Shown: positions 18,274 to 28,847, numbered from the stretch's first letter. The stretch is DNA of 64,000 nt from Pseudomonadota bacterium (GCA_040752895.1 JBFMHN010000002.1:1-64000); one strand, 5' to 3'. A program made the numbers and translations. The notes: generated by a model from the sequence alone, not told the origin.

Positions 18274-19128
18274 CTAGTAGGCCTTGGCCGCGTTCAAGGA
18301 CCAGTCGTAGTCATCGCCGGCAATGGCCGCCACCCCCGCCAGCGCTTCCCGTAAAGGCGGGGCGGCGTAGGCGCGAAGATGCCGGAGCACGCCGGCCGCG
18401 CCGCCGAAATCCTCGCCGTACCAGGCGTAGATGCTGGAGACGACGAGCTTTCCCCCGTCGAGGCGCGCCCCGCGCGGGTGGTTGACATAGGCGCTGGCCG
18501 CCGCCTCGAGTCTTTCCTCTATGCCTTCCGCCGCGTAAGGCCGCGCGTCGAGGTTCGGGCAGCCGATGGCAGCGCAATTGACGGCGTAGTGGACGCGGGG
18601 GTCCCGCCAGATGGGGCGCAGGATGCGGTGTTCGATGTCGTTCAGGGAAAGTTCGACCCCTTCCACCGTCACGAGCTTCGCGTCCCATGGCCCGACCGCA
18701 AAAAAGCCGGGCGAGATGCCGATGTCGCGGATGGTGGCCACCGGGTAATGATCGAGGATCACCCGTACGGTAAGCGCGTTGTAGAAATTGACCCAGTAGG
18801 CGAACTGTTCGTGCCGGTTGAGCCGACCGACGGCGGTTTTTTGCAACGCGTCGAGATAACCGGCAAGAAGGGCGCGGGCCTCCGCCGTGACGGAGCCATA
18901 GGCGACCCGGTTAACGCCGTCCGCCGACGCCACGACGTAGCGTTCGAGGAAGCGACCCCAGGCCGCGTGATCGACGCGTGCGCGCGATTCCGCGTCCACC
19001 ACCTCCCAGCGCGCCCAGGGTTCCGCCTTCGGGGCCGAGAGAAAATCGCCGATACCGGCGGCGGCCACCGGCGGCGCCAACAACGCCGCCCACAGCAGAA
19101 CCAAGAAAATCGGGCGCGGCGAATGCAT
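18274..19128 (-). CDS. secreted DUF547 protein
   Basis: The product is 284 aa with a cleavable signal peptide (PIFLVLLWAALLAPPVAAAG). I chose ATG 19128 because it puts that segment at the very N-terminus. The DUF547 region follows: NRHEQFAYWVNFYNALTVRV, SLNDIEHRILRP, and the cysteine-bearing VNCAAIGCPNLDARPY. The family has a papain/transglutaminase-like fold with unproven activity, and the protein is probably periplasmic. It is monocistronic by appearance. Confidence 0.85.
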   Translation of the reverse strand: MHSPRPIFLVLLWAALLAPPVAAAGIGDFLSAPKAEPWARWEVVDAESRARVDHAAWGRFLERYVVASADGVNRVAYGSVTAEARALLAGYLDALQKTAVGRLNRHEQFAYWVNFYNALTVRVILDHYPVATIRDIGISPGFFAVGPWDAKLVTVEGVELSLNDIEHRILRPIWRDPRVHYAVNCAAIGCPNLDARPYAAEGIEERLEAAASAYVNHPRGARLDGGKLVVSSIYAWYGEDFGGAAGVLRHLRAYAAPPLREALAGVAAIAGDDYDWSLNAAKAY

Positions 19129-19322
19129 GGGCGCTGTCCCCTTATCCCTCTCTAGTGCGGCAAGCCTACTACAAAGGAAGCGGCGAGCGGCTTTACAAGC
19201 CGTTGAAGAAAGCCGGACCGCGCCATGGAGACGTAACCGATTTGCCATATTGGCCGTCTATTTTTTGTCCGGCACCTGAAAAACCATAAGCCGCACCCCT
19301 TAAGTCTTCAAGGGAAAGCCCC

Positions 19323-21491
19323 ATGGAAGAGATGACCAACAAAAGAATAGGGGGCACCGAGGCGATTGAGGCGAGGGGTCCGACCCGCTTCATCAACCGG
19401 GAGCTTTCCTGGCTTGCCTTCAACGAACGGGTTCTGGAGGAAGCGGTGAACCCCCGCCACCCCCTTCTCGAACGGTTGCGTTTTCTTTCGATTTCGGCGA
19501 ACAACCTCGACGAGTTCTATATGGTGCGTGTCGCCGGTCTCAAGGGCCAAGTCGCGGCTGGCGTCGCGAGTCCAAGCCAGGACGGGTTGACACCGACCCA
19601 GCAGCTGGAGGCCATTCGGGCAAGCGTTCTCCGACTCATTCGCAAGCAGGACGCGATCTGGCGCACCCTCAAGGACGCGCTATGGGCGGACGGCATTGCC
19701 GTCATCAAGCCGGATGAACTGACGGTGGACGAACGGGCGTGGCTCAAGCCCTATTTCATGGAGCATATCTTTCCGATCCTCACGCCGCTTGCCGTCGATC
19801 CGGCGCACCCCTTTCCGTTCCTTCCCAATCTCAGCCTCACGCTCGCCTTACGGCTCAAACGCGAAAAAAACGGCAAGACCAAGACACTGACGGCGCTCCT
19901 ACCCTTGCCGCGACAGACCGATCGCTTCATCCGGCTGCCCGCTCGAAACAAGGAAATCCGTTTTATCGCCATCGAGGACTTGGTCGTTCTTTTTCTTGAT
20001 TATCTTTTCCCCGCGCTGACGGTAACGGGCCTCGGCGTTTTTCGTATCATTCGCGACAGCGAAATGGAAATTGACGAAGAAGCGGAAGACCTTGTCCGCG
20101 TTTTTGAATCTGCGCTCAAGCGTCGGCGGCGCGGCAACGTCATCTGGTTTACCGTTCAGACGGACATGCCGGAGGACGCGTACACCTTCGTGATCAAAAA
20201 AATCGGCGTCGCCAAGGAAGATGTCATTCCGACCGAGGCGCTTCTGGGCATAGCGGATATCGCCCAACTCATCGCCGACGAGCGGCCGGACCTTAAGTTC
20301 CTGCCGTTCACGGCGCGGTTTCCAGAGCGCATACGCGATTTCAACGGAGACTGCTTCAGCGCAATTCGCCACAAAGACATCATCGTTCACCACCCGTATG
20401 AAAGCTTTGACGTCGTCGTGCAGTTCTTGCGCCAGGCAGCGCGCGACCCGAACGTCCTCTCCATCAAACAAACGCTTTACCGGACCAGCGAGGATTCGCC
20501 CATCGTTCGCGCCCTAATCGAGGCGGCCGAGGCCGGCAAGTCGGTGACTGCGCTGGTCGAGCTTAAGGCCCGTTTCGACGAGGAGGCGAACATCCGCTGG
20601 GCGCGCGACCTGGAGCGCGCCGACGTCCAGGTCGTCTATGGTTTTATTGACATAAAGACACACTCGAAAATATCGCTCATCGTCCGTCGCGAGGGATCGG
20701 AAGTGCGCAGCTATGCGCATTTTGGCACCGGGAACTACCATCCGGTAACGGCCAAGATATACACGGACCTTGCTTTCTTCACCTGCGATACCGTGCTTTG
20801 CTGGGATGCCGCCAACCTGTTCAATTTCATGACGGGCTACGCCTCCCCGGAACACCTTGAAAAGATCGTCGCCTCGCCGATCAACCTGCGGGAACGCCTT
20901 CTCGATCTGATTGGGGATGAGATCGCCCACGCCAGGGCCGGACGGCCAGCGGCGATCTGGGCAAAGATGAACGCTCTCGTCGATCCGGAGGTAATTGACG
21001 CGCTCTATCAGGCCTCTCAAGCCGGTGTTACGATCAAGCTTGTTGTTCGCGGCATCTGCTGTCTGCGTCCGGACGTTTCGGGCTTGTCGGAGAATATACA
21101 AGTGAAAAGTATCGTCGGACGTTTCCTGGAACATTCCCGTATCACCTGTTTTGGCGCCGGCCATGGGTTGCCCTCGCCGGCCGCGAAGGTTTTCATCTCT
21201 TCCGCCGACTGGATGCCGCGTAACTTTGACTGGCGGCTTGAGGTTATGGTGCCGATCGAGAATTCGACCGTGCATTCCCAAGTTCTGGACGAGATCATGG
21301 GCGCCAACCTGGCGGACGAGGCCCAAAGCTGGTTCTTGAACGCCGACGGGACCTACCGACGGGTCCAGGCCGGGAAAGACGCCTTCAGCGCACACAACTA
21401 TTTCATGACGAATCCCAGTCTTTCTGGCCGCGGCAGTGCGCTCAAGAACGCGAAAATACGCCCCAAGCTGGTCGTTCGGAAACCTCTCTGA
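19323..21491 (+). CDS. ppk: polyphosphate kinase 1
   Basis: The product is a 722-aa enzyme that reversibly polymerises ATP gamma-phosphate into polyphosphate. The N-terminal domain starts [19 protein letters not shown]. The catalytic core has [15 protein letters not shown], then [20 protein letters not shown]. The autophosphorylated histidine is in [16 protein letters not shown], followed by [19 protein letters not shown]. The C-terminal domain carries [20 protein letters not shown]. The ATG at 19323 follows AGGGAAAG; a second ATG at 19332 is possible. ppx follows 3 bases after the stop, giving a synthesis-degradation operon. Confidence 0.96.
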   Translation: MEEMTNKRIGGTEAIEARGPTRFINRELSWLAFNERVLEEAVNPRHPLLERLRFLSISANNLDEFYMVRVAGLKGQVAAGVASPSQDGLTPTQQLEAIRASVLRLIRKQDAIWRTLKDALWADGIAVIKPDELTVDERAWLKPYFMEHIFPILTPLAVDPAHPFPFLPNLSLTLALRLKREKNGKTKTLTALLPLPRQTDRFIRLPARNKEIRFIAIEDLVVLFLDYLFPALTVTGLGVFRIIRDSEMEIDEEAEDLVRVFESALKRRRRGNVIWFTVQTDMPEDAYTFVIKKIGVAKEDVIPTEALLGIADIAQLIADERPDLKFLPFTARFPERIRDFNGDCFSAIRHKDIIVHHPYESFDVVVQFLRQAARDPNVLSIKQTLYRTSEDSPIVRALIEAAEAGKSVTALVELKARFDEEANIRWARDLERADVQVVYGFIDIKTHSKISLIVRREGSEVRSYAHFGTGNYHPVTAKIYTDLAFFTCDTVLCWDAANLFNFMTGYASPEHLEKIVASPINLRERLLDLIGDEIAHARAGRPAAIWAKMNALVDPEVIDALYQASQAGVTIKLVVRGICCLRPDVSGLSENIQVKSIVGRFLEHSRITCFGAGHGLPSPAAKVFISSADWMPRNFDWRLEVMVPIENSTVHSQVLDEIMGANLADEAQSWFLNADGTYRRVQAGKDAFSAHNYFMTNPSLSGRGSALKNAKIRPKLVVRKPL

Positions 21492-21494
21492 GCC

Positions 21495-23000
21495 ATGCCC
21501 GCGAAACTGGCGCGGCCGTTGGCCGGGAAAAACCAGAAGCGACGTCGCGTCGGTGTCATCGACGTCGGCTCGAATTCGATTCGCCTTGTCGTCTATGACT
21601 GCTCCGGCGCCGTTCCTTACCTCATGTTCAATGAAAAGGCCCTGTGCAGCCTGGGGCGCGGGCTTGCCGAAACAGGCCGGCTTAACCCGACTGGCGTCAA
21701 ACTGGCGATGGCGACCCTGGCTCGCCTAGTTGCTCTTTGCCGAGCCATGAAATTGCAGCGGACCGTGGCGCTGGCCACCGCCGCCGTACGCGAAGCAACG
21801 GACGGCATGGCCTTCGTCCGCACCGTCGCACAAAACGTCGGCATCCGGCTGCGCGTACTCAGCGGCGATGAGGAAGCGGCGCTGTCGGCGGCAAGCGTAC
21901 AGGCCGGCATCCCGGACGCCGACGGCGTGGTGGGGGATCTGGGCGGCGGCAGCCTCGAACTCGTCGCACTTCGCCAGGGTAACCAGACTGGGCGCGCCAC
22001 CCTGCCGCTCGGCCCGTTGCGTCTTCTTGACGCGGGCAGCAAGAAAAAGATAACGCGCATCGTCCAGGAAAGCTTCGATAGCGTGCCATGGTTAGCCGAG
22101 ATGAAAGGGCGCAATCTTTATCTCGTCGGAGGTTCCTGGCGCGCGATCGGCAAGCTGCATCTTGCCCAATCCCATTACCCCTTGAACGTGATCCACGGCT
22201 ATACGGTGGCGCCCGTCGAGATGCTGAAGATGACCGGCCAGCTTGCCGCCTTAAGCGGCGCGGCGCTGGAAAAAATCGCCGCGGTGCCGAAGGCGCGGGC
22301 GGACGTCTTGCCACCCGCGGCTTATGTGCTCGGCAAATTCATCGAGGCGACCTCCCCGAAAGGAATTGTCTTTTCCGGCTACGGGCTTCGCGAAGGATAT
22401 GTCTTCCGGCATTTTGCGAAAGACCTGAAGGACGTGGATTCCTTGATCGCCGTCTGCGCGGATCTTGGGGCGCGGTTCGGCCGCTTCGACATCGCCGAAG
22501 CTCTCTTCGACTGGATGACGCCGATCTTTCCCGAGGAAACCCAGAAGCAAGCGCGCCGGCGCCGCGCCGCTTGTTACGTAAGCGACATCGCCTGGATGGA
22601 ACACACACCCTATCAGGCCGAACACGCCTTTTTCCGCATCCTGCGCATGCCGTTCATCGGTACCGACCACGAAACCCGCGCCTTCCTTGCGCTGACCATC
22701 CATCACCGCTATGGCGGCCGCATGAACGACGAAGCGACCCAAGGTATCCAAAGGCTGTTGAAGGAGAAGGATATCTGGCGTGCCCGTGCGGTCGGGCGGG
22801 TACTTCGGCTTGCCTACACGCTTTCCGGCGGCACGAAAGACCTCATCAAACGCACGCGCCTTTACCTTGAGAATGACGCGCCGCGCCTTTGGGTGCCGAA
22901 CGATTCGCCAGTCTTCTTCGGGGTGGCAACGGAAGACAGCCTGCGGGCGCTGACCGCGGCCCTGCAGCAGCCGAAGCGGCCGGCAACCGTGAAAACCTAG
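21495..23000 (+). CDS. ppx: exopolyphosphatase / Ppx-GppA phosphatase
   Basis: The product is a 501-aa enzyme of the ASKHA superfamily that removes terminal phosphates from polyphosphate and possibly pppGpp. The first phosphate loop is GVIDVGSNSIRLVVYD, the catalytic region is LSGDEEAALSA, and the second loop is VVGDLGGGSLELV. The C-terminal half is the helical HD-like extension of alphaproteobacterial Ppx. It is coupled to ppk. Its TAG stop lies in a CTAG shared with the convergent Rieske gene. Confidence 0.93.
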   Translation: MPAKLARPLAGKNQKRRRVGVIDVGSNSIRLVVYDCSGAVPYLMFNEKALCSLGRGLAETGRLNPTGVKLAMATLARLVALCRAMKLQRTVALATAAVREATDGMAFVRTVAQNVGIRLRVLSGDEEAALSAASVQAGIPDADGVVGDLGGGSLELVALRQGNQTGRATLPLGPLRLLDAGSKKKITRIVQESFDSVPWLAEMKGRNLYLVGGSWRAIGKLHLAQSHYPLNVIHGYTVAPVEMLKMTGQLAALSGAALEKIAAVPKARADVLPPAAYVLGKFIEATSPKGIVFSGYGLREGYVFRHFAKDLKDVDSLIAVCADLGARFGRFDIAEALFDWMTPIFPEETQKQARRRRAACYVSDIAWMEHTPYQAEHAFFRILRMPFIGTDHETRAFLALTIHHRYGGRMNDEATQGIQRLLKEKDIWRARAVGRVLRLAYTLSGGTKDLIKRTRLYLENDAPRLWVPNDSPVFFGVATEDSLRALTAALQQPKRPATVKT

Positions 23001-24037
23001 CTTCGCCAGCGGAGCGTCCGCGGCTCGACCGGGTTGACGAAGGGCCTCCCCTCCGCCTCGCTCGCCAGGTATTCGCGCTTGAGCTTGTAGTACCACTTCG
23101 CCTGGGTGTCCGCGTCGTCGATCAGCACGAGCGCGGGATCGAACGCCAACCCCCGCTGCTGCTTCACGACAACGTCGTGGTCCTGTTTCAAGAAGGTTCT
23201 CGCCAACCGCCGGACGATCGGCGTGAAAGGGCTTAGCCACGGCATCGTCCAGTAAAGGCACTGGTGCACTTCGGTCTCGGTAGCCGTCAAGGGCGTAACC
23301 GCCGTGAGACTCACCGCGGCGTGCCGGTCCCCGCGCACGTGCTCGATCCGGACGCCGGGAAGCGCGTAAGCGATCTCCGTCGTCACGTCCTTGCCAAGCA
23401 CGCGATAGACGAAGCCGCCCTGGGGATTTGGATGGCGCGCCATGCGGAACCCCATCGGCGCCGGTTCGTAGCGCTTTTCCTTGAGACGCAGGCGGCGGCG
23501 CTTCTTCGACTTCCACCACCAGGAGGTATGGACGTAAGGCGCGTGACTCGGGTCCATCAGGCCGATGACGGCGTGATCGATGTGGCAGGCAAAATCCATC
23601 GCGATCTGCACCTTGGGCCGGCCCTCGCCCATCCCCGGCACGCGCGGCACTTCCGGCAGCGCGTCTTCGGCCTTTTTCCCGTCGCCCATGTAAATCCAGA
23701 TATTCCCCTGCACCTCGCGGCAGGGATAGCGGCGCACGCCGAGACGCGAGAGGTTGAACTTCTGCCCTTCGGCGAGGGAGGGGATTTCCGTGCAGCGCCC
23801 GCCGGTGTCGAACCGCCAGCCATGGTAGCAGCACACGACCTCGCGGCCATCGAAGCTGCCGTCGCTCAAGGGAATGCCCCGATGGGGACAGATGTCGCGG
23901 AGCGCGAAGACGGCCCCTTCGGCGTCGCGCCCGAAAAGGATCGGCTCGCCGAGCAGCGTCTTCGGATGCACCCGACCCCGCTGCAGACACCGCGCCGGCA
24001 TCGCCAAGTACCAAAGATTGCGAAGAAGGTCCGTCAT
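22997..24037 (-). CDS. Rieske non-heme iron oxygenase, alpha-subunit type
   Basis: The product is 346 aa from ATG 24037 (MTDLLRNLWY); a TTG 12 codons upstream is less likely. The Rieske [2Fe-2S] cluster is bound by CPHRG and CCYHGW, about residues 50-75. The mononuclear-iron domain begins HIDHAVIGLMDPSHAPYVH, supplying His/Asp ligands, and is followed by WWWKSKKRRRL. Such enzymes hydroxylate or demethylate ring compounds. No reductase or ferredoxin gene is adjacent, and the substrate is unknown. It ends convergently with ppx. Confidence 0.88.
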   Translation of the reverse strand: MTDLLRNLWYLAMPARCLQRGRVHPKTLLGEPILFGRDAEGAVFALRDICPHRGIPLSDGSFDGREVVCCYHGWRFDTGGRCTEIPSLAEGQKFNLSRLGVRRYPCREVQGNIWIYMGDGKKAEDALPEVPRVPGMGEGRPKVQIAMDFACHIDHAVIGLMDPSHAPYVHTSWWWKSKKRRRLRLKEKRYEPAPMGFRMARHPNPQGGFVYRVLGKDVTTEIAYALPGVRIEHVRGDRHAAVSLTAVTPLTATETEVHQCLYWTMPWLSPFTPIVRRLARTFLKQDHDVVVKQQRGLAFDPALVLIDDADTQAKWYYKLKREYLASEAEGRPFVNPVEPRTLRWRS

Positions 24038-24183
24038 GCGCCGAAAGGCTCGCCCCTTGATCCCGGGCCGCAAGTCTGCCCGTTTTCACCCGGCGCGTCA
24101 CCTTTCCCAAAGGGCAAGGGCGGCATTGGCCCGAAAGACCGGCGGCGTGGCTGGCGCGACTTAAGACTTATAAGATTGAAGCC

Positions 24184-24429
24184 TTAGCCGTCGTAGGGGC
24201 GGACATGGGCGACGGCGGTTTTGCTGATGAGGTGCATCTGCTCGGCCTCGTCCAGGAAGGGAAAGAACTGGTTCGGATCGTTCAGCAAATCCTGAATGCG
24301 CATGGTCGCCTCGATGAAGACGTGCCCCTTCAAAATCTTCCCGTCGTGCAGGGTGATTTCGACATATTCCCGGACTTTTGGAATTCTTGGCGGCAATCTC
24401 GGCACGTGGTGCCGACTGATCTTGGTCAT
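24184..24429 (-). CDS. conserved small protein of unknown function
   Basis: The product is 81 aa from ATG 24429; an in-frame start 5 codons earlier exists. A basic N-terminus (KISRHHVPRLPPRIP) precedes a small beta-rich region: VREYVEITLHDGKILKGHVF, then RIQDLLNDPNQFFPFLDEAE. The pattern of two short strands, a xLLND turn and a final AVAHVRPY resembles small regulatory domains found near signalling genes (DUF6812-like), but I cannot confirm the family. No signal peptide or TM segment is seen. Confidence 0.7.
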   Translation of the reverse strand: MTKISRHHVPRLPPRIPKVREYVEITLHDGKILKGHVFIEATMRIQDLLNDPNQFFPFLDEAEQMHLISKTAVAHVRPYDG

Positions 24430-24611
24430 GGAACCCCTCCGCAAGCGCGCCCAATGCTATACGCCCGCTTCACTTAACCGCCGGTTAACCGCGCCGGGCC
24501 GACGCTATCCCGGCGGCGGCTTCCTTGCCGCCGCGCCGCGCCTCCGATATATTGCACTGCATCATAACCCGGCCGGCCGAGCGGGAAGGCCTCAACAGGG
24601 ACGAAGAACGC

Positions 24612-25061
24612 ATGGAAGAATTCCACGGCTACTACCTTGAAGACCTTTCCGTCGGCATGACGGCAGCCTATGCGAAGACGATCACGAGCGCCGACATCAT
24701 CTTGTTCGCCGGCATTTCCGGCGATACGAACCCGGTTCACTTAAACCAGGAGTTCGCCAGCAAGACGGTGTTCAAAGACCGTATCGCACACGGCTTTCTT
24801 TCGGGGAGCTTCATCTCGACGGTGATCGGAACCAAACTGCCCGGCCCGGGCTGCATCTACGTCAGCCAGACGCTTAATTTCAAAGCGCCGGTGAAGGTCG
24901 GGGATACCGTCCGGGCGCAGGTCACGATCACGGAGATTCTCCCGGAAAAAAGACGCGTTCGCCTGGAGACGATCTGCCTGGTCGGGAATACGCCCGTCAT
25001 CGAAGGCGAAGCGCTCGTCCTGGTGAACCGCAAAAGCCAAGCCGCCACCAACGCCGCCTAG
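24612..25061 (+). CDS. MaoC-like (R)-specific enoyl-CoA hydratase
   Basis: The product is a 149-aa hot-dog-fold protein. The hydratase 2 motif is intact: TSADIILFAGISGDTNPVHL provides the catalytic Asp/His pair, followed by DRIAHGFLSGSFIS. The core strand region is VSQTLNFKAPVKVGDTV. It resembles PhaJ-type enzymes that hydrate trans-2-enoyl-CoA to (R)-3-hydroxyacyl-CoA, linking beta-oxidation to polyhydroxyalkanoate synthesis. No PHA synthase is present in the window. ATG 24612 is preceded by a modest AGGGA site. ribF follows after 12 bases. Confidence 0.88.
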   Translation: MEEFHGYYLEDLSVGMTAAYAKTITSADIILFAGISGDTNPVHLNQEFASKTVFKDRIAHGFLSGSFISTVIGTKLPGPGCIYVSQTLNFKAPVKVGDTVRAQVTITEILPEKRRVRLETICLVGNTPVIEGEALVLVNRKSQAATNAA

Positions 25062-25073
25062 AAGCCGGAGCCG

Positions 25074-26018
25074 ATGCGGATTCTTCGCCATACGGCCGAC
25101 GTTCCGGCGGAAGTTCTCGGGGCGACGGTCGCCCTCGGCAATTTCGACGGCATGCACCGCGGGCACCAGGTAGTGCTGGAGAAGACGCGTGAACAGGCGC
25201 GCGGCCACGCCACGGCCGTGCTGACCTTCGAGCCCCACCCGCGCAGCTTCTTCGCGCCCGAAGCGCCGCCCTTCCGGCTCACCTCGCTGCGCGACAAAAC
25301 GCGGGCGATCGAGCGCTGCGGCATCGATTTTCTCATCGTTCAGCATTTCGACAAGGCGTTTGCCTCCCAGTCCGCGGAAACCTTCGTCCGCCGCACGCTG
25401 GTGGGCGACCTTAAGGTCGCCCATGTCGTGACCGGCTACAACTTCCGCTTCGGCCGGGAACGTAAAGGCGATGCGACGCTTCTGCAGGCGCTGGCGGAAC
25501 GGTTCGGCTTCGCCTTCACGGCGGTAAGCCCGGTGCGGTCCGGGGAAGCGATCTATGCCTCGACGGCGATCCGCGAGTATTTGTGGAAGGGGGAGCCGGC
25601 GAAGGCGGCGCGGCTGCTCGGGCGGCCGTGGGAAATCGAGGGCCGCGTCGAGGAAGGGGCCGGACGCGGCCGCGGGCTCGGCTTTCCGACGGCGAATCTG
25701 GCGCTTGGCGACCACCTTCACCCGAAGGCGGGCATCTACGCCGTCCGCGCCGGGGTGGACGCAGGCCTCGCCACGGTCTGGCGGAAGGGGGTGGCCTATC
25801 TTGGGACCAGGCCCACCTTCGGCGCCGGGAACCTTCTGCTTGAAGTCCACTTCTTCGACGCCGCCCCCGATCTTTACGGCAAGCATCTCCGGGTGCAGAT
25901 GATCGAATTCCTGCGCGAGGACGCGACCTTCGAGGACGGCGATCACCTGCGGCGGCAGATGGAAGAAGACGCCAAGCGCGCCCGCGAAGTTCTTGCGGCG
26001 GCCGACGATCCCGCGTAG
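25074..26018 (+). CDS. ribF: bifunctional riboflavin kinase / FAD synthetase
   Basis: The product is a 314-aa enzyme that makes FMN and FAD from riboflavin. The N-terminal adenylyltransferase has GNFDGMHRGHQ, VTGYNFRFGRERKGD and STAIREYL. The C-terminal flavokinase has GAGRGRGLGFPTANLAL and YLGTRPTFGAG. It is followed after 12 bases by ileS, an arrangement (ribF-ileS-lspA) common across proteobacteria. No FMN riboswitch is seen upstream. Confidence 0.95.
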   Translation: MRILRHTADVPAEVLGATVALGNFDGMHRGHQVVLEKTREQARGHATAVLTFEPHPRSFFAPEAPPFRLTSLRDKTRAIERCGIDFLIVQHFDKAFASQSAETFVRRTLVGDLKVAHVVTGYNFRFGRERKGDATLLQALAERFGFAFTAVSPVRSGEAIYASTAIREYLWKGEPAKAARLLGRPWEIEGRVEEGAGRGRGLGFPTANLALGDHLHPKAGIYAVRAGVDAGLATVWRKGVAYLGTRPTFGAGNLLLEVHFFDAAPDLYGKHLRVQMIEFLREDATFEDGDHLRRQMEEDAKRAREVLAAADDPA

Positions 26019-26030
26019 GAACGCTGGTGC

Positions 26031-28847
26031 ATGGCGAACCGCTATAAGGATACCGTCTTTCTTCCCGACACCCCTTTCCCGATGCGGGCGAGCCTTCCCG
26101 AGCGCGAGCCGGATCTGCTGAAGCGTTGGGAGGAAACGGGCCTTTACCGGCGCCTGCGGGAGACGGCGGACGGGCGCGAGCCGTTTATCCTCCACGACGG
26201 GCCGCCTTACGCGAACGGGCATCTCCATATCGGGCACGCCCTCAACAAGATCCTGAAGGATATTGTCAACCGCTTCGCCCAGATGCAGGGCAAGGACGCC
26301 CGCTACGTCCCCGGCTGGGACTGCCACGGGCTTCCCATCGAATGGAAGATCGAGGAGAAGTACCGCGCCGCGGGCAAGGACAAGGACGCCGTCCCCCTCA
26401 TTGCCTTTCGCCAGGAATGCCGCGAATTCGCCCTGCACTGGATCGACGTCCAGCGCGACGAGTTCAAGCGCCTGGGCGTGCTTGGCGACTGGGAGCGCCC
26501 TTACACGACGATCACCAAGGACGCCGAGGCGAAGATCGTCGAAGAGCTGGGCCGGTTCCTCCTCAACGGCGGGCTTTACAAGGGCAAGAAGCCGGTCCTC
26601 TGGTCGGTCGTCGAGAAAACGGCGCTGGCGGAAGCCGAAGTCGAATACCACGACCACACGTCCACGCAGATCTACGTGCGATTCCCGATCGCGAAGGCGT
26701 CGGTCAAGGCGCTGGAAGACGCCGCCATCGTCATCTGGACGACAACGCCCTGGACGATTCCCGGCAACCGCGCCGTCGCCTATGGCGAGGCGATCGCCTA
26801 CGCGCTGATCGAGGTGACGGGCGTGTCCGAGAAAAGCCTCGCGCGGAAAGCCGAGAAACTTCTCATCGCGGAAGCACTTCTCGACTCCGCCCTTGCCGAT
26901 GTCGGCGTCACCGACCACCGGGTCCTCGCACGCCTCCAGGGGAAGGAACTGGGCGAGGTTTCCCTGCGCCACCCCCTGTTCGGCCAGGGTTACGATTTCG
27001 AGGTGCCGCTGCTGCCCGGCGACCATGTGACGGTCGAGCAGGGCACCGGCTTCGTGCACACCGCGCCGGGCCACGGGATGGAAGACTTCGAGCTTGGCCG
27101 GCGCTATGGCCTCGAGGTGCCGGACACCGTTGCGGACGACGGCACTTATTACGATCACGTGCCGCTTTTCAAAGGCCGCCACGTCTTTAAAGTGGACCCC
27201 AAGGTCGTCGAAGCGCTCACGCAATCCGGCGCGCTGCTGTGGGCCGGCAAGACGACGCATGCCTATCCCCATTCCTGGCGGTCGAAGGCGCCGCTCATCT
27301 TCCGGGCGACGCCGCAATGGTTCATCGCCATGGATCGGCCGGACGCGCGCGGCGAAACTCTGCGCGAGAAGGCCCTGGCAGCCGTCGAGGCGACGCGCTG
27401 GATTCCGAAGCAGGCGCGCAACCGCATGTTCGCCATGGTTTCCGAGCGGCCCGACTGGTGCATCTCGCGCCAGCGCGCCTGGGGCATCCCGATCGCCGTC
27501 TTCGTGAACCGGAAAACCGGCGAACCCTTGCGCGACGCGAAGGTGCTGGAGCGCACCGTCCGGGCGATCGCCGAGGAAGGGTCGGACGTTTGGTTCACCA
27601 GTCCGCCGGAGCGTTTCCTGGGCAACGATTACCCGGTGGAAGCGTACGAGGCCGTGCACGAAATCCTCGATGTCTGGTTCGAGAGCGGAGCGACCCACGC
27701 CTTCGTGCTCGAGGCGCGCCAGGACCTTGCCTCGCCCGCCGCGCTTTACCTCGAAGGGTCCGATCAGCACCGCGGCTGGTTCCAGTCCTCGCTTCTCGAA
27801 TCCTGCGGGACGCGCGGGCGAGCACCTTTCGAGGCCGTCCTGACGCACGGCTTCGTCCTTGGCGAGGACGGCCACAAGATGTCGAAATCCTTAGGCAACG
27901 TCGTCGCCCCCCAGGAGGTCGTGAAGGCTTTCGGGGCCGACATCCTCCGGCTTTGGGTCGGCACCTCGGACTACACGGAAGACCTGAAGATCGGGCCGGA
28001 GATTCTGAAGCACGCGGCCGACATGTACCGGCGTTTCCGCAACACGCTTCGCTACCTGTTGGGAAGCCTCAAGGATTTCGATGCGGCCGAGCGGGTCGAA
28101 ACGGCGGACATGCCGGAACTCGAGCGCTGGGCACGTCACCGCCTATGGGAACTTTCCCGGGAAATCCGGAAACGCGCGGCCGATTACGACTACACGTCCA
28201 TCGTGCTGGCGCTCCACAATTTCTGCACGATCGAGCTTTCCGCTTTCTATTTCGATGTCCGCAAGGACGCCGTCTACTGCGACGGGAAAACAAGCCTGCC
28301 CCGGCGCGCCGCACGGACGGTGATGGACGATCTCTTTCATTGCCTGACGGCGTGGCTGGCGCCGGTCCTTTGCTTCACGGCGGAGGAGGCCTGGCTCGCC
28401 CGCTTCCCGGATGCGAACGAAAGCGTGCATCTCCGCCTTTTCCCGGACGTGCCGGAAAGCTGGCGGGACGACGCGCTCGCCGCGAAGTGGGAAAAAATCC
28501 TTCGTGTCCGAAGCGCCGTTACAAAGGAACTGGAAGCGCACCGCGAGAAAAAAACGATCGGGTCTTCCTTGCAGGCCGTCCTCACGGTCTTCGTGGAGAA
28601 GAGCCAGGCCGATGCTTTTAAGAACGTGGAACCTGCGGAAATTTTCATAACCTCTGGGGCAAAAATAACAACAGCGACCGAGGAAACGGGAACGGTTCGC
28701 GTGGAGCCGGCGCCGGGCAAAAAATGCGAACGCTGCTGGAAGGTCTTGCCGGAGGTTGGAACCTTGCCGGATCACGACGACCTTTGCCGGCGCTGCGCCG
28801 GGGTCGTGCGGGAACTCGCAGACGAAGGAAAGGCGAAACAAACATGA
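26031..28847 (+). CDS. ileS: isoleucyl-tRNA synthetase
   Basis: The product is a 938-aa class I synthetase. The HIGH motif is in PYANGHLHIGHALNKI near residue 60. The editing CP1 domain includes IVIWTTTPWTIPGNRA. The KMSKS motif is in EDGHKMSKSLGNV. The C-terminal zinc-binding segment has CERCWKV and LCRRCAGVV, as in the bacterial type 1 enzyme. Its stop overlaps the lspA start by ATGA (28844-28847). It is complete. Confidence 0.97.
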   Translation: MANRYKDTVFLPDTPFPMRASLPEREPDLLKRWEETGLYRRLRETADGREPFILHDGPPYANGHLHIGHALNKILKDIVNRFAQMQGKDARYVPGWDCHGLPIEWKIEEKYRAAGKDKDAVPLIAFRQECREFALHWIDVQRDEFKRLGVLGDWERPYTTITKDAEAKIVEELGRFLLNGGLYKGKKPVLWSVVEKTALAEAEVEYHDHTSTQIYVRFPIAKASVKALEDAAIVIWTTTPWTIPGNRAVAYGEAIAYALIEVTGVSEKSLARKAEKLLIAEALLDSALADVGVTDHRVLARLQGKELGEVSLRHPLFGQGYDFEVPLLPGDHVTVEQGTGFVHTAPGHGMEDFELGRRYGLEVPDTVADDGTYYDHVPLFKGRHVFKVDPKVVEALTQSGALLWAGKTTHAYPHSWRSKAPLIFRATPQWFIAMDRPDARGETLREKALAAVEATRWIPKQARNRMFAMVSERPDWCISRQRAWGIPIAVFVNRKTGEPLRDAKVLERTVRAIAEEGSDVWFTSPPERFLGNDYPVEAYEAVHEILDVWFESGATHAFVLEARQDLASPAALYLEGSDQHRGWFQSSLLESCGTRGRAPFEAVLTHGFVLGEDGHKMSKSLGNVVAPQEVVKAFGADILRLWVGTSDYTEDLKIGPEILKHAADMYRRFRNTLRYLLGSLKDFDAAERVETADMPELERWARHRLWELSREIRKRAADYDYTSIVLALHNFCTIELSAFYFDVRKDAVYCDGKTSLPRRAARTVMDDLFHCLTAWLAPVLCFTAEEAWLARFPDANESVHLRLFPDVPESWRDDALAAKWEKILRVRSAVTKELEAHREKKTIGSSLQAVLTVFVEKSQADAFKNVEPAEIFITSGAKITTATEETGTVRVEPAPGKKCERCWKVLPEVGTLPDHDDLCRRCAGVVRELADEGKAKQT

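Noticed and set aside
24741-27875. 1044-codon minus-strand open frame opposite the MaoC gene, ribF and ileS
   Set aside because: It spans three well-supported genes on the other strand and has the Arg/His/Gly-rich composition typical of shadow frames.
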